64,000 nucleotides of DNA from Owenia fusiformis. Lineage: Eukaryota > Annelida > Polychaeta > Sabellida > Oweniidae. Below are positions 10,701-26,900 of this stretch, piece after piece. The notes beneath the pieces were generated by a model. That model worked only from the letters and a program-made list of their open reading frames with translations. It made no database searches and was not told the origin of the DNA. How positions within the stretch are numbered: position 1 is the first letter of the stretch; each line of letters opens with the position of its first letter. The stretch spans positions 31,297,564 through 31,361,563 of the forward strand of contig CAIIXF020000007.1 of assembly GCA_903813345.2 (NCBI GenBank). Direction: 5' to 3'. The translations under genes and the position numbers were made by a program.

Positions 10701-11929
10701 TGACGTCATGCCTGTTTTCGTTCGTAGATTTAATACCACCTCTGTCCCTTTCGTAACTTTGCGAACGGCCTCTTATTTATTCATTTATATTGTGATTTGT
10801 GACGTTTTGTCATTCTTAATCAGAGAACACAAAGGGCAACACAGTTATCAACGTATTATCAACCTATTTCAATATATATTTTAGTAGTTTTCATGGAATC
10901 TTTATTTTTATAAAGTTCTTATTGTATGACTCACTTTGGTTTTATTATTTTGATCAACCCTGTTTGTTGTACTATCTGTCCTGACAACTGTGTAATATGA
11001 CGTCAACCAATTCGTAAATCTTACTCTAAACAATTGGAAAGTTACGAATGACTTACGAAAGCGTACAAAAATGATCCATTCGCAACTTTGTGAATTCGTA
11101 ACTCATTCGTAACTTTTTAAATATTTACGAATTTACGAATTGCGAACGTTTGTTACTACGAACGGCACAAAAATGGACTCCTGGTCATGTAAATGATATG
11201 TCGAAATAGTTAAATTGACTGGAGGTCAAACCAGAACTTTGTTATCTTTGTTCAAAAAATGTCTAAAAATGCAAAATTTTTTGTCACTTCCTGTTTCGTC
11301 ATTTCCTGTTAACTTCCATAGCACCTTAAAACGGAGGGCAATAGGATCCCAAAGCAAAATCTCTATTCCAAAAGGATTTGCTGAAAAAATCATACATTGA
11401 ATATTATATTACAAATACACATACTTTCTAAACTGATAGGAATGACTCGTTCAACAACATTTTCATAGACGACGTCATGATCATCATCTATGAACTCCTC
11501 ATAGTCGTAAGCATAGTTTTCTGAATTTTTAGATTCAGCACTGAAGGAACTGTTGTCATCATCTTTATTGTTTGATATATCCGAGACTCTTTCACTCAGA
11601 TCATTCCTTTCTTCTTTTTCAGGTTCTTTTCTTCGTTGCTTTGCCTCATTTTCAAAGTCAGTGAATATTTCTTGAAGAATCGATTTAGTTTCTTGATCAT
11701 TTTTTATAGTTGAATGGATGTCATCGCTTACACATAAGTATGGGCTGGTTGAAAGAAATCGTAACAAAGGTACATTATTGTCCGATATCTGACGAGATAT
11801 TTTAGATCCACATTTTGCAATGATAGAGCTACAAGTTCCATTCCTCTGCCTGATGTAAGAACCACATGTCATCAATTTTTTAATGATGCTGTCATAGTTC
11901 TTGACAGAACATGATAAAACTTTCGCCAT
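7795..11929 (-). CDS. MALSU1: MALSU1, mitochondrial RsfS-family ribosome assembly factor
   Basis: Coding exons on the minus strand are 11929-11425, 9034-8856, 8539-8455 and 8090-7795. The phases close exactly: 1065 nt, 354 aa. Exon 1 (168 codons) starts MAKVLSCSVKNY, a basic presequence-like N terminus, followed by a Glu/Asp/Ser-rich linker. The RsfS/Iojap domain spans exons 2-4 (about residues 170-285), with GVYNIGELVKLLETEN, KDICVINVPKEYNYV, VKIEGENSKDWKALDLG and LHLFLQKTRELYDLETLW matching MALSU1. Family role: binds the uL14m face of the mitochondrial large subunit and blocks premature subunit joining. An acidic tail ends DFHGDKDKR. The protein is longer than human MALSU1 (234 aa), mainly through the linker and tail. 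The start is the first in-frame ATG. The gene is divergent from TMEM41A; intron 1 is filled with foldback elements. Confidence 0.92.
9392..9859. mobile_element. Foldback element B (arms ~170 bp)
   Basis: The left arm starts GGTCCAGGATCACAAT and continues through CATGGTCAGAAC and CAGAAAATGGGCCCAATAT to about 9560. The right arm (about 9690-9859) is its diverged reverse complement, ending ATTGTGATCCTGGGCC. The loop of about 110 bp is A-rich, then TTTTATGACCGCC. It is nested inside the outer element. Confidence 0.8.
9858..11178. mobile_element. Foldback element C with a ~320-bp-arm internal palindrome
   Basis: The ends are inverted: CGTTTTTGTACCGTTCGTAG on the left, and CTACGAACGGCACAAAAATG on the right. 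Both ends are rich in ACGAACGTTCGTAA words. Inside, 9965-10280 and 10376-10693 form a long imperfect palindrome with landmarks GTAGATGCAAACAACCCA and TGGGTTGTTTGCATCTAC. The short sequence TCCTGG flanks both sides but also belongs to element B, so it is not a safe target duplication. No transposase frame is visible. Confidence 0.8.
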
Positions 11930-12558
11930 TGAAGTATGATATAAAAACAACTAACGTGACCAATACTTCAAGGACGCAAATCGCAAAATACTGCAAAAAA
12001 AGATATTTTTCATTCCAATTTTTTTTGAAATTTTCAGATTTCAAACGACCGACTTACGGCCTATTGAGGTACACATACTTCTTGAGAATACATCGTAATA
12101 AATCATAATTTGTTGATAATAAGATACAAGAATGAACAAAACATACTCTCCATTGATCAAAAGTATTAAATAATGTAACAAAAAGGATATATTTAACAAT
12201 TTAAGCTAATAACGACAATCGGAAATGCACTTTTACAACATGGCGGCCATCGCTCAAAAATGTTGAGCGTCGCTCAAAATAGTTGGAATCTCTATATGTA
12301 TAGGAAGATTTGCCACATATTGTGTATACAGAACAATGGATAAACAAACAATACATCTGATCCAGATACTGTCATTGAATAATTACTGGTGATTCTACGC
12401 AAAATTAGCAAAAATTCCAAAAGTGCTACTTCCGGGTTTGATTTTTTGAAAAAAACTTGATTGGAAACTTTTGTGGCAGTCAGACCAAAGTCCTCTAACC
12501 TACTTGGAATTATAAATCTCAGCAAACTAATATCAAAACGAGGCGTCGAAACTGAGGA
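11930..12558. promoter_or_regulatory. Shared divergent promoter interval, MALSU1/TMEM41A
   Basis: The start codons of MALSU1 (-) and TMEM41A (+) are 629 bp apart, head to head. The interval has a YY1-like AACATGGCGGCC at 12237-12248, an ETS-like ACTTCCGGG at 12428-12436, and a small hairpin with arms CGCTCAA/TTGAGCG at 12251-12269. YY1 and ETS motifs are common near start sites of metazoan housekeeping genes. Bidirectional use is inferred from layout. Confidence 0.55.
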
Positions 12559-16331
<3,773 letters not shown>

Positions 16332-19300
16332 TTGCAGGGTCCATGACAGATTGGCAGTAATGTGATAAAAGATAGATAATCTAGTCACTTATTGCAAACT
16401 TATGCAGGAAAGAATTATTTTTGCCTGATAATCTGGCATGGAAAAAAGTAACATTGATAATAAGAAGCTCACTCAGGACTGCGAATCAGTATTTTTAAGC
16501 TTTTTTTGTGTAAGATGGACTTTTTACAGTAAAATGTATACTTGACATGACAAAAAACAACCTTGTCGGTCCAACAAAAGGTAAAAGAGGGGCAATGATT
16601 TGTCAAAGATGGCGCCACTGCTGATACTGAGTGTTGGTAATTATGACCAAAACAATTTGAAATGATCACCACTTTTTGATGGTGACATGTTTTCTTCAAA
16701 ATCTATTTTATTGTAACATATGAGACTTTTCCTTGATGTAGGCAGTTGGTTTTGTTGATTGGGGTAAAAGCCAGGTTTCATTGTAGAAAAATTGATCATT
16801 GAGTGGGCAAAATGTAACTTTAGTGTACATTAAGTCCAGGACTGAATAAATTGTGGACAATTTAAGCATGAGGATCTTGTATGCGACTGAACGAAGGAAG
16901 AATGCTGAATTCAAAGGCTAATACATGAGACAGGAGTGCATTAAATCACCTTTAATTTTTTGGTTTTACAAAAAATGATACTTGACACAACCCCTAAGCC
17001 TTAAAGTTAAAATTTTCATTGTTATAGTCTGTTTTATGGACATTTTATGTTAATGCCTTGTTAAGTAGTGCTGGATGTTCAGACCAGTTCAATTGAATGC
17101 ATAATTTCAATAACTTGCAAGTACTTTTCAACAGTACAATCAGTATATAGAATAGCACAACTGGCAATAGTCCAAATTAAATAGTACACAAAGAAGAGCC
17201 AGAGATTTGTGCTTTTGTCTGCAGTGATTGGACTATTTAAGCGATCAAAATCTTACACGCATGTTACAGTATACTGTATGCCTTGTACATGTTGTATAAT
17301 GCAAGTGACAATCTAGGGAAAATAAATGTACATTTCCATTTAAACAGATTTTTATCTCATTAAAACCATCAGGGTTTCTGACAATCCCACAGGGATTCGA
17401 CTTGAATTGGTATATGGAATATGGTAGAGGCAGTCTCTAAATTGAAGATTTGAGATGTAATGACATGCACTTCTTTACAATTGTATTTGAAATTTGGTAT
17501 ATCAGTCTCATTGAATCTTATGTTATGCTCTAACAAGGACTACCAGCTTGATCTAGAGAAAGGTCAAAGATTTAACAAACAATATTATTTGCTGTACATT
17601 ATTTATTCTATAATACATGATTGAACTTTTGTACAGATTCATATTTTATTTCTGTTAAAAATATTCTCACCAATTAAAGACTCAAAATTTCTATTCGATA
17701 ATTTTCATTGTATTATACCTCCAGTGGTTCAAAACTCACCATGGACATAAACAGTCTTAAAGCCCATGCTTTCACATAAATCAAAAGAATATAAGTAGAA
17801 CTATGTTTTCTTTCATTTTAACATATGACACACATTCCTTCGCACCTGATTAATTTTTTCAATTACAAGAAAAATTAGATAATGGCAATGCCAAGGCATA
17901 GCAAATCCCATCTAACATCTCAACAAGCCTCATACAAGACTACTTAACTCAAAATGGCCACCGTACACAGTACCAGAAAAATTATTGAAAGATAAAGCTT
18001 GATGCTTGCATGTATATCAACAAAATCACTGCTTCATTATATTTGAATTTTTCACAAAAGATTGAATTGGCACAGACCAAAATGGCTACCTTATTAGATT
18101 TATTGTCAAAAGACAAATGACATTGAGTTATTGTCCAGACAGATTAACAAGTGGTCAGACAGTAAAAACACAGGCATATTTCATATTCTATATCCCCACG
18201 AACATTATTCGATGGGATAAGTGTACAACAGGAAACCATGCACGGCTTGCATCATATTTAAAATATTGTTTGATAGATGAATCATTGCGTAAGATTACAC
18301 TAGAGAAATACAAGCTTGCCATTAACTACAATGAAATCTTACTAATAATTAATATTAGCCAAAAAATATAAATGGCAAGCCTGTAGTCAAAATCATCAAC
18401 AATTGGTAGAGTGTATTTTAAAGAAAATTCCTGAACACCCTGGAATGTTTTGCAATTGATTATAATTATAACCGTGTTGTGCAAAAAAGAATGATCATGA
18501 TTATACCCATATCATGTAATTAGAATCATCTTACTAAAAATGCACAAAATGATGCTACACAAAATGCAAACAGAATTTAATAGATGATCAAGACAAAGAA
18601 AACAGCATGACAGTGTAATATCAACCTCATACTTCTCGAAACAGAATTTTAATGAATCAGAAAAGATAAAAGAACAGTCCACACCAGTTCAAGTTCATTC
18701 TGGTAAATTGTCAGGATATACAAGGGTTGTCCAAAAAGTGTTGACTTTTTGATTCTATATGTACTTGTAGATATACATAAATTACAACTACAGAAAACTT
18801 TTTATCAATTTTATAGAGCCACAAACTACATATTCATAAAGACTAAGATGTGATACAATTTAGTATACTAATATATGGGGAAGGTGTACATGTACAGTAA
18901 TACTATTTATTTTCTTGTTCAAAATCACCAGTTTTTACATTATAAAGATAGACTAGAAATAACATAGATGCCTTTTAAAGCTGGAATATAATGACCAGTT
19001 TGATAGTAGAGTAAATATATATCTAATATATGAGGGCTGTTCAATAAGTAATCTTTCTAAATGTATGTCAAGTAGAATATCAAGTGAATCAACATGCATC
19101 TCTCAGACACACATCAGGAGGTCTTAAACATGACTCAGGTTATCCCACCTACATAGACATTACAACTTATTGGTCACCCCTCGTATATTCAAATGACAGA
19201 GTCATGCATCATTCAGTGTTCAACACTTCATCTACAGTAACATCAATTGGCCAGCAATTAATGATCCAAAATAAACTCTAAACAGCTAAATAGTAAATAT

Positions 19301-19663
19301 CATCGGGGCAAAACACCATATATAGCGCCCAAGAATTGTAATATCAATGGGGCAAAATGTTAATATGTTAAGCCTCAAACAAAATAACAGGTACATGATA
19401 AACATATATTATTTAATAATAAGATATAACGTAATACGGTGTTCAGGGATGTGAAGTTTGGCAAACAAACAGAAGGCATTGCCCAAATTGTTTTTTTACA
19501 AAATGTGCCACAGCCTCTAGTAAAACTAAGTTATCCTCCAAACACAGGAGTCCAGATTTCACTCCTCTTGGGGAATTACAACTCTAGATACCTTGTTAGC
19601 AGAGGTTAAAGAAAGAACACAGCTATCCTTTACTCAATGTACATGATTGTCTCCAGATTTAAA

Positions 19664-19762
19664 AGTGCACAGCACAATATTTCATGAGTGTACAGCTCAA
19701 TATTTCATGAGTGTAGAGCACAATATTTCATGAGTGTACAGCACAATATTTCATGAGTATAC
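19664..19762. repeat. 23-bp minisatellite, four copies
   Basis: Four copies of a unit of the form AGTGTACAGCACAATATTTC followed by ATG, with single-base differences (ACAGCTC, AGAGCAC). It lies in the region between TMEM41A and the MAP3K stop, probably in non-coding 3' sequence. Confidence 0.9.
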
Positions 19763-20137
19763 AATACTCCAAGAATACCCACTTACGTAAGGACATGTGC
19801 TGACAATCTTGAGATTACTCACAGAGTCACATATGGAAATGAAAACATGTGAAACAAATGTCATTCCATTTTAAGAAGACCTGTCATGTACAATGTGCAA
19901 AGTTAAAAATAAGCACTTAAAATCAGTTTAGCTTTTCATCTGAAAGTTGCCAAACAATTGCACAAGGGGATTTTGTTGAGAAAATATGAAAGTCCTGGAA
20001 AAGTAAACTCAATGAGTGTATTTCAATTTAACTATCATTGTGTGCCATGTGCACAGCTTTGGCAAAGGTTTACTCAACACTTGCACATGTCTGCTTTCCA
20101 GCCACACTATGAGCCAACTTGAAGCTCCCTTCTCTGA

Positions 20138-20310
20138 CACCAGTCTCTCCTTATTGTCAACAAACTCATTTATAGTGTCACCAGTCTCTCCTTATTGTCA
20201 ACAAACTAATTTATAGTGTCACCAGTCTCTCCTTATTGTCAACAAACTCATTTATAGTGTCACCAGTCTCTCCTTATTGTCAACAAACTCATTTATAGTG
20301 TCACCAGTCT
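20138..20310. repeat. 41-bp minisatellite, four copies plus degenerate tail
   Basis: Copies start at 20138, 20179, 20220 and 20261. Each begins CACCAGTCTCTCCTTATTGT and ends TTTATAGTGT. Degenerate CACCAGTCTC words continue to about 20520. It lies 0.4-0.8 kb downstream of the MAP3K stop and is possibly within its 3' UTR. Confidence 0.9.
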
Positions 20311-20911
20311 CTTCATATTGTCTCATTATACTGCCACCAGTCTCTAAGTCTGAACTGTCGCCAGTCTCAATGCTCCCTTAACTGTCACCAGTTTCTCTGT
20401 TGTTAACAGTCTCATTATACTGTCACCAGTCTCTAAGTCTAAACTGTCTCCTCTAACTGTCACCGGTCTATCTTTTAACTGTCACTCCCTATACTGTTAT
20501 CAGTCTCTCTATACTGACATAAGTTGTCTTATAGGCACCAGGAGATCAAGCGTCTCCAACAAAGTATCCAGGTCAATACACTGGATCCAAAATCAATTAT
20601 GGATCAACGATTGACAAGGATCGAAATTTAATATGGAAGATCATATAAGGAGACAGCTTTACCTAACTGTTCATTGCATCACAAAAATTGTATTCGTTCT
20701 GAATCTGTCATCAACTACTATTAGTCTGCATTCCAATGAAATCTAACATTGACAGATTCCATCCTAAGCCTTCATGTAGAAATTCCTACATATAATTGAT
20801 GAACTTTACATGCCCTTATCATATCAATTTCCTGAAAGGGCCTGTCCCGGGCCTAGGGCGATCTTCATTTTGATAGACTCTTATATTACTTGGTATGCTT
20901 TGGCTGTCTGT

Positions 20912-23900
20912 TTACCAAACATTTTCTAATGTCCGCTCAGAGCTTCGGGACTTGTGCACGGCTGACGAGACAGTGATATCAGAGCAATCGTCAGAGTCTG
21001 AACTGCTCTCATTGGCTAGCTGATTCTGAAAGTAAAAGACAAACAATTAAATGTATTAATTGAATTAGATCTGTTTACATATCTGTAAACTATTTTTAGA
21101 TCCTGTTTCTGATGTTTGTGAGGGTATTCCTGGCATTAACAACCAAATATCTTGACAGAACTGATGCAAACCTCATGTATTTAAACCTATATATCTGAAT
21201 TATAAACATACTAGTACGCCTTTTTTCTAATTTGAACACTTCTCTTTTTTTGGTCCTATTTTTTAATCGCCATAGACTTCTATGTTAAAAACCTTGAAAT
21301 GTAAACACCTGTCACTCCGAACCAGTCCCAATGGCATTCAGATTTGACAGGTTTCACTAACTATGGCTCATGGCTGATAAATAAAGGAGAACTCATTGAA
21401 TAAAAAATAACTAACCTGTCTTATATGCTCTGGAGACTGAGACAGGTGATTCCTCATACGCCTTTTCATAACACTCTCCTTATCAGAGAGGCCATCAGAG
21501 AGATTGCTAGTGAGGTCTAAGTGCAGATTCTCTGTGCTGTACGTACTCAGGAGACCATCGGGTGTATCCCGCGTTGAGTGTTCACTTGTGTTCTCCTCTT
21601 CTGATAAGCCCACTTCGGAGCTAAATGTTGACCCGTATGATTGGCGGCACCTGTTCTTCCTGAAATTATGAACTTATTTTGAGCATGCGTTTTTCAGGAA
21701 AATACTTTTACAAAAATTTTCTTGAGATAAAGCTAAAAATCTAAAGAACATATGATGGAGTACTTTCAGATTTAAATTTGAAATAAATTGGTTCATTATT
21801 TGAACCATCTGTTTACTTGTTAGATAAAATGCTTTATTCTATAATACTGAACGTTGTCCCTAAACACTGTATCTAGTATGATGCTCAAAAGTTACTACAT
21901 GTAGTGTCTTACACAAAGTGTATTTCTTACCTCTCATCCTCATCACTACCAGGGTACTCCTCCTCCCCTGAGGAATACTGCCTCCCTCTCCCCACCTCAG
22001 TGGTAGTCTGCCCCCTAGTTGCCCTAGCTGGTGACTGGCCAGCCATGACCTTCTTTGGGCTTTCTGGACTAACACTGATGCTGCGCTTTATCTGCCTATT
22101 TAAACTATTGGTTTTACTATTCACCAATTCCTTGTCACTATTATATGGGGATATAACATCAGAATTATTTAAAGTCTCAGTGAGTTTTTCAACTAAATTT
22201 TGTATATTCATATTTTCTGTGTCTTCCTCATTGGTAATGTCATTAAGAGGTATGTTGTCTTTCTCGTGCATGTTTGCCTGCATGCGACAGGGAGAACAGG
22301 GGGTGGAGCCTGTGCGGGTGGGGTCAAGCCCCTGGGTGGGACTCAAACATGGAGTGTTTGCTGTGTTACTTTCTACATCGGCATCAGCACTAAGTCGTGA
22401 ACTCCGCTTACTACTACATGTAGCATCGCTGCAGCCACCGTCACAGCCGAAACAAATGTCATTTAAGTTCCTATCTTCACATATTCTCTCTCTGAGTTTC
22501 ACCTGCCCTATGGGGCTATCACTATCAGTGTCCTTTTCACGTATAGCAGTTGAGGGGCCCAGGTATTTAAACGTTGTGGCGTTCACTTGTGAAATGTCCA
22601 CATGGCGTAATTCAATCTTTTTTGTTTCTAGTTCATTGTGAAGTGCCTCCTTCGTGGGGCTCTTGATCGCAGTTGCCAAGCTATTGTTGCTGCGACTGTT
22701 ACTACGGCGATGTCGTGACTTGCGGGAGCGCATCTTTGAAGGAGATGGTTGTGTACCATCTTCATTGATATCAAATTCCAGTCCAAGTCCTATGTAGCCT
22801 TCATAAGGAGCGACATCAGGGCTGTAAACACAGAAATGTAATGTGATATAAAGGCAGTCCTAATGGGGTAAGGGAAGATGGGTACCTGGAATGGAACCAA
22901 TATGAATGTTGGAACTAAATATAATGTTATTTGAATGAGAAATGTTAGTGTTAGTGTTATTTCACGAAGGACCATGACTTGTTAAAATTCTCAAACTCAA
23001 TAAGCCATGCATAATGAATTTCCAAGAATGCCTTCGTTTTTTTCATTAGATAATGTAGTTTCATCACTACCCTACAAATGGCACTGAATCACTACATGCA
23101 AAATTCACTGCTTATCAATTTTAGGCTTCTTCTCTAGCAAATGGCACTGAATTGCTGAACTACATGCACAGTTAATTTCTTCTCACCTTTAGGCCACCTA
23201 TATGCCAAATATAGTCCCCTATTAGCAATTTCTGATGCAAACCAAATTGATGCACTTTTGAGTTATTAGTTACTATAGCATTTTAACATTATTAGTACCT
23301 AGTGCCAGGGTCAGATGTTGTCTTGTGAACTCTCTTCTTGGCCAAGCCATTCTCCATTCTCTCCTGGGCTCTGATCACTGGCTTTAGAATACTCTTCCTC
23401 TTGCGACTGTTAGCTATCAGTGCCTGCTCCCTCCTGCATAGACATGCAAGGGTTAATTGGTTTTCAACACACAAGGGTTAAATTAACTACTAGTATGTAA
23501 TGTAAAGTCTAATCTCGATCACTTTTTTAAGTCAAGTTGAAAGCAGAGAATAAAACAAAGGTTTTCTACATGCTTAATATGCAGGGCATCATTTATATAA
23601 TATGCAAAGGACCATCTTTCTTAGTTGATCTCCTTTTATGCATATTTCAAATGTGCATGTGAAATAAATCTTCACTTTAGACCTCGCAATGTACTTTAAC
23701 ATGCAAATAAACACATTTATATGAAATAAAAGGAGCAATCCAGACCTCAAAACAGTCTATTTTTGTAAACATCTGATTTCTTGATTGCCCCCTGGTATAA
23801 TTCATGTCCTGTTAGTTCTGTTGAAATTGAATGCTTTTAGCTTATTACACACATTTATATCCATATCTCATGCTGTTAATGGAATATTTAGTCTATTAAG

Positions 23901-26900
23901 TGAAGTAAAGTGTGCAAGGTTGATGCATATCACTATTGATTGATTCATTCGTTTAATGTATGATGAAGAATGTTTATACTTTGAATAAGGTGATAACATA
24001 ATAATATAGGTGATAATATAAACAAGGCATTAACATGTAAAATGTCACCACCTGCTATTTGTTACAGACGCTGAATGTCAAGCGCTGAACACCATCCACA
24101 AAAAAGTTGTGGAGATTTATAAGAATATGTCATCACTTGTGGTGGTGACATAAAAATCATATATCCCCTCACATCACTTGATATTCACAAATTGATACCC
24201 AGATGTAGTTAAATTTACTGAATGGTTGGGTAATGAACCATCTTAAGTCTGTTTCCTTACTTCATAAGTTCACGTTCCCTCTTCTCCAGTTGTAACATAC
24301 AAGCTGTTAGCTCCATGTAGAGGTTGTTGGCCCTCTCTAATTTACGCTCATAGTGCTCTCGTACATCTTGGGCGTGCCTACAATTGAATATGTTCAATAA
24401 GTATTGAACTTAATTTTCAACAAAAAAAATTAGAATTAACACTTTTTCCTTACGATACCTAATTCCTCCCTCTACAACTAGATATGTTCAATAAGTACTT
24501 AAGTTCGTTTCACATGATTTTCCATTAAAAAAGAAATTGATTTAGACTGTTTTTCTATATTCACCTGAGTTCCTCCCTCCTGCGTGCTATCAGCTCCTCT
24601 TCCAGTTGAGGCATACAAGATCCCTGACTCTTGATCTCCTCTAGCTGTTCCAGGATCTCATCCTTCCAGATCTGCTGCTCCTCCTTGAACTGGTCATTAG
24701 ACAGAGCTAGCAGCTCACTCTGTGCGATCTCAAGATGCATTAGTATCTGCCGGAATGATGGGCGATTACGGGGCTTTGGGCTCCTGTAATATAATAATAA
24801 AAATAAAATAGTAAAAATATACATGTATGTACAAGTATGTCATAATTAATCCTAACTAACTACGGTAAAAACAAATCCAAACATAACTGGGACCAGCCAA
24901 GTGTTAGGATTGGCGGGTGCTACTTTGAGTTTATTAACAAGGCATGTCAAAGAATTGAAAAAAACATTCATATTGAAAGGTGTTCAGATAAGAAAGGAGT
25001 TCAGGTATACACGTTTTACTCTATGCAGTCTTTTACACAACTGAGTTCCAAGTGTAATATAACTATGGCTACATACCAGCACTGCCTCATAAGTAGTTTG
25101 AAGCCATCAGGACAGGTAGAGGGCACAGGGAGGTGCAGGCTGTTACTTCCTACCCCCCATATAATAGCAGATGAATCAACATCTCTATAAGGGACTTCAT
25201 GGGATAGGAGCTCCCATAACACCACACCAAATGACCTTAAACATTACATTAACAATTAAACATTTTTGAAACTTTTATCATGGCGTCCTACATTTCAAGA
25301 TATACAGTACTCCGGGTAAATTTCGACGCTATAAAATTTCGTGATTTTTTAAAATTGCAATTTCGCGGCTATTTAATTTCGCAGATTTGAGTTGATGACA
25401 TTTCGCGGATAATTGCACAAGTTGAATTTTTTCCGATTACCGTGAATCAATGCGTATCTGGCTAGTCTATTTTAGCCCGTTCTGAATCCCAATAATGTTT
25501 GTATTTCCCACGTTTAGGGCATTTATTTGAATATTCTTGAATGGCTCTTTCAACTTCAGTTTGTAGAATATCATTGTCGTCAACAGTTCTTGCCTTTGTT
25601 GGCCTAATAAGCCAATTCAAAATGTTAGACATTTAAGGCCTTTTTTGAATTATCGCCCAACAACACTGGACAAAAATGTTTTACACCGAACGAAACATAT
25701 CAAAAGTCCCGGGTCAAATCCCTGGGGCTTTAAAAGACAAATTTCGCGACGATTTTACTACATTCGCGAACAAAGCTAAATTAAATCGCACGCGAACAAT
25801 ACCCGGAGTACAGTACTTCATACATTTGCAAACAAGAGGGTTATCAGAACAATATCCCCAACCTTTTGACTGTTTTTTAAATCTAGTTTTATTTCAGCAA
25901 AATTCAATGATGATTGTCGATTTAATTCAGCAAATCATTTTGGTACGTATCAATTATATTTCAAAGTGGAGACTTAATTAATTGAATAATTTTATTAAAC
26001 CCCTAAAATACATGAATAAACTCACCAAATATCAACCTTCTCAGAGCATGGTTCATTGCGTATGACCTCAGGAGCCATCCATGCAACAGTTCCAGCGAAT
26101 GACATCTTTGTGCTTTTCTCACTCCATTCACGGCAAGTACCAAAGTCTGAGATCTTCACAATATCATTCTTGGCTACTAGGACACTGTAAGTAAACAGAC
26201 ATGTTGATTGAATCAATCAATGTGACCTTCACTGAGATCTATAGCCTTTTTATAGTAAAACCTGACTAAACTGAATGCTTCTAGGACCTGCCAAAAGTGT
26301 TCAGAATTACAGGGTGTTCACATTTCAATGTTTATTCAACAAGGGAGCAAATGGGAGATAACAAAATTGGGACTGGGAGAAAGTGTTCATATTGAGAGGT
26401 TATCAGATAACAGAGGTGTTCAGATATACAGGTTTAACTGTAATAAACATCGGAACGTTCCATTAAACAACACGTTTTATTCTTTCCCGGAGACAGTTTT
26501 CTATTTTATAGCAGTCATAAATAATGCTAGTAGAATGAGCTATAATTGTGTCTCGTGTACTCAAAGCAAGAGAACCATTCCCAGAGAGCAGGAGAAATTC
26601 AATTTCACGAGCATATTACTAAATGTCATTGGATTAGTTCTCTTGAAATTGCTAGGTAATTGTCTATTTGATGTATTGACTATGTCAGATAAGTATATGG
26701 CTATGTACCACCTACGATATCTTCTATCTGAAGCATTAATAGAAATGAGGAATATTTTTCAAGAATTATGCAATTCAATTAATGATCCTATTATCCAGCC
26801 TTTATGTAATGAATTTGAAATGTTACTAACTTTGGTGATTTCAGATCCCTGTGCACCATCTTGTGAGTGTGCAAGTAACTCATTCCACTGACAATCTGCT

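Larger units (their letters stand above)
9271..11329. mobile_element. Outer inverted-repeat element in MALSU1 intron 1
   Basis: The left arm (about 9271-9390, starting TTAAGGTGCTATGGAAGTTA) is the reverse complement of the right arm (about 11196-11329, ending CTTCCATAGCACCTTAA). Both arms also share GACCTCCAGTCAATT. Between the arms lie two further foldback structures (9392-9859 and 9858-11178). The layout indicates one foldback element that captured or was invaded by others. It has no coding capacity. It occupies most of intron 1 (9035-11424). Confidence 0.8.
16332..20911. other. Convergent interval TMEM41A / MAP3K (3' UTRs and relics)
   Basis: No protein gene is visible. It should hold both 3' UTRs; AATAAA occurs near 17309 but is not diagnostic. 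Two transposon-end-like sequences occur: TACAAGGGTTGTCCAAAAAG near 18720 and TGAGGGCTGTTCAATAAGTA near 19030, both resembling mariner-type inverted ends. Two minisatellites lie at 19664-19762 and 20138-20310. Confidence 0.5.

Noticed and set aside
18720-19060. Possible complete mariner element between the two mariner-like ends
   Set aside because: Both end-like sequences have the same orientation, and no transposase or inverted partner is visible, so only relic ends are noted.
21904-22641. 245-codon plus-strand ORF
   Set aside because: Antisense to the large MAP3K exon 21931-22821, whose minus-strand frame fits the LZK tail and has exact splice phases.
26328-26891. 187-codon plus-strand ORF
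   Set aside because: Starts in a MITE copy, runs through intron and ends antisense in the kinase exon; no recognisable domain.
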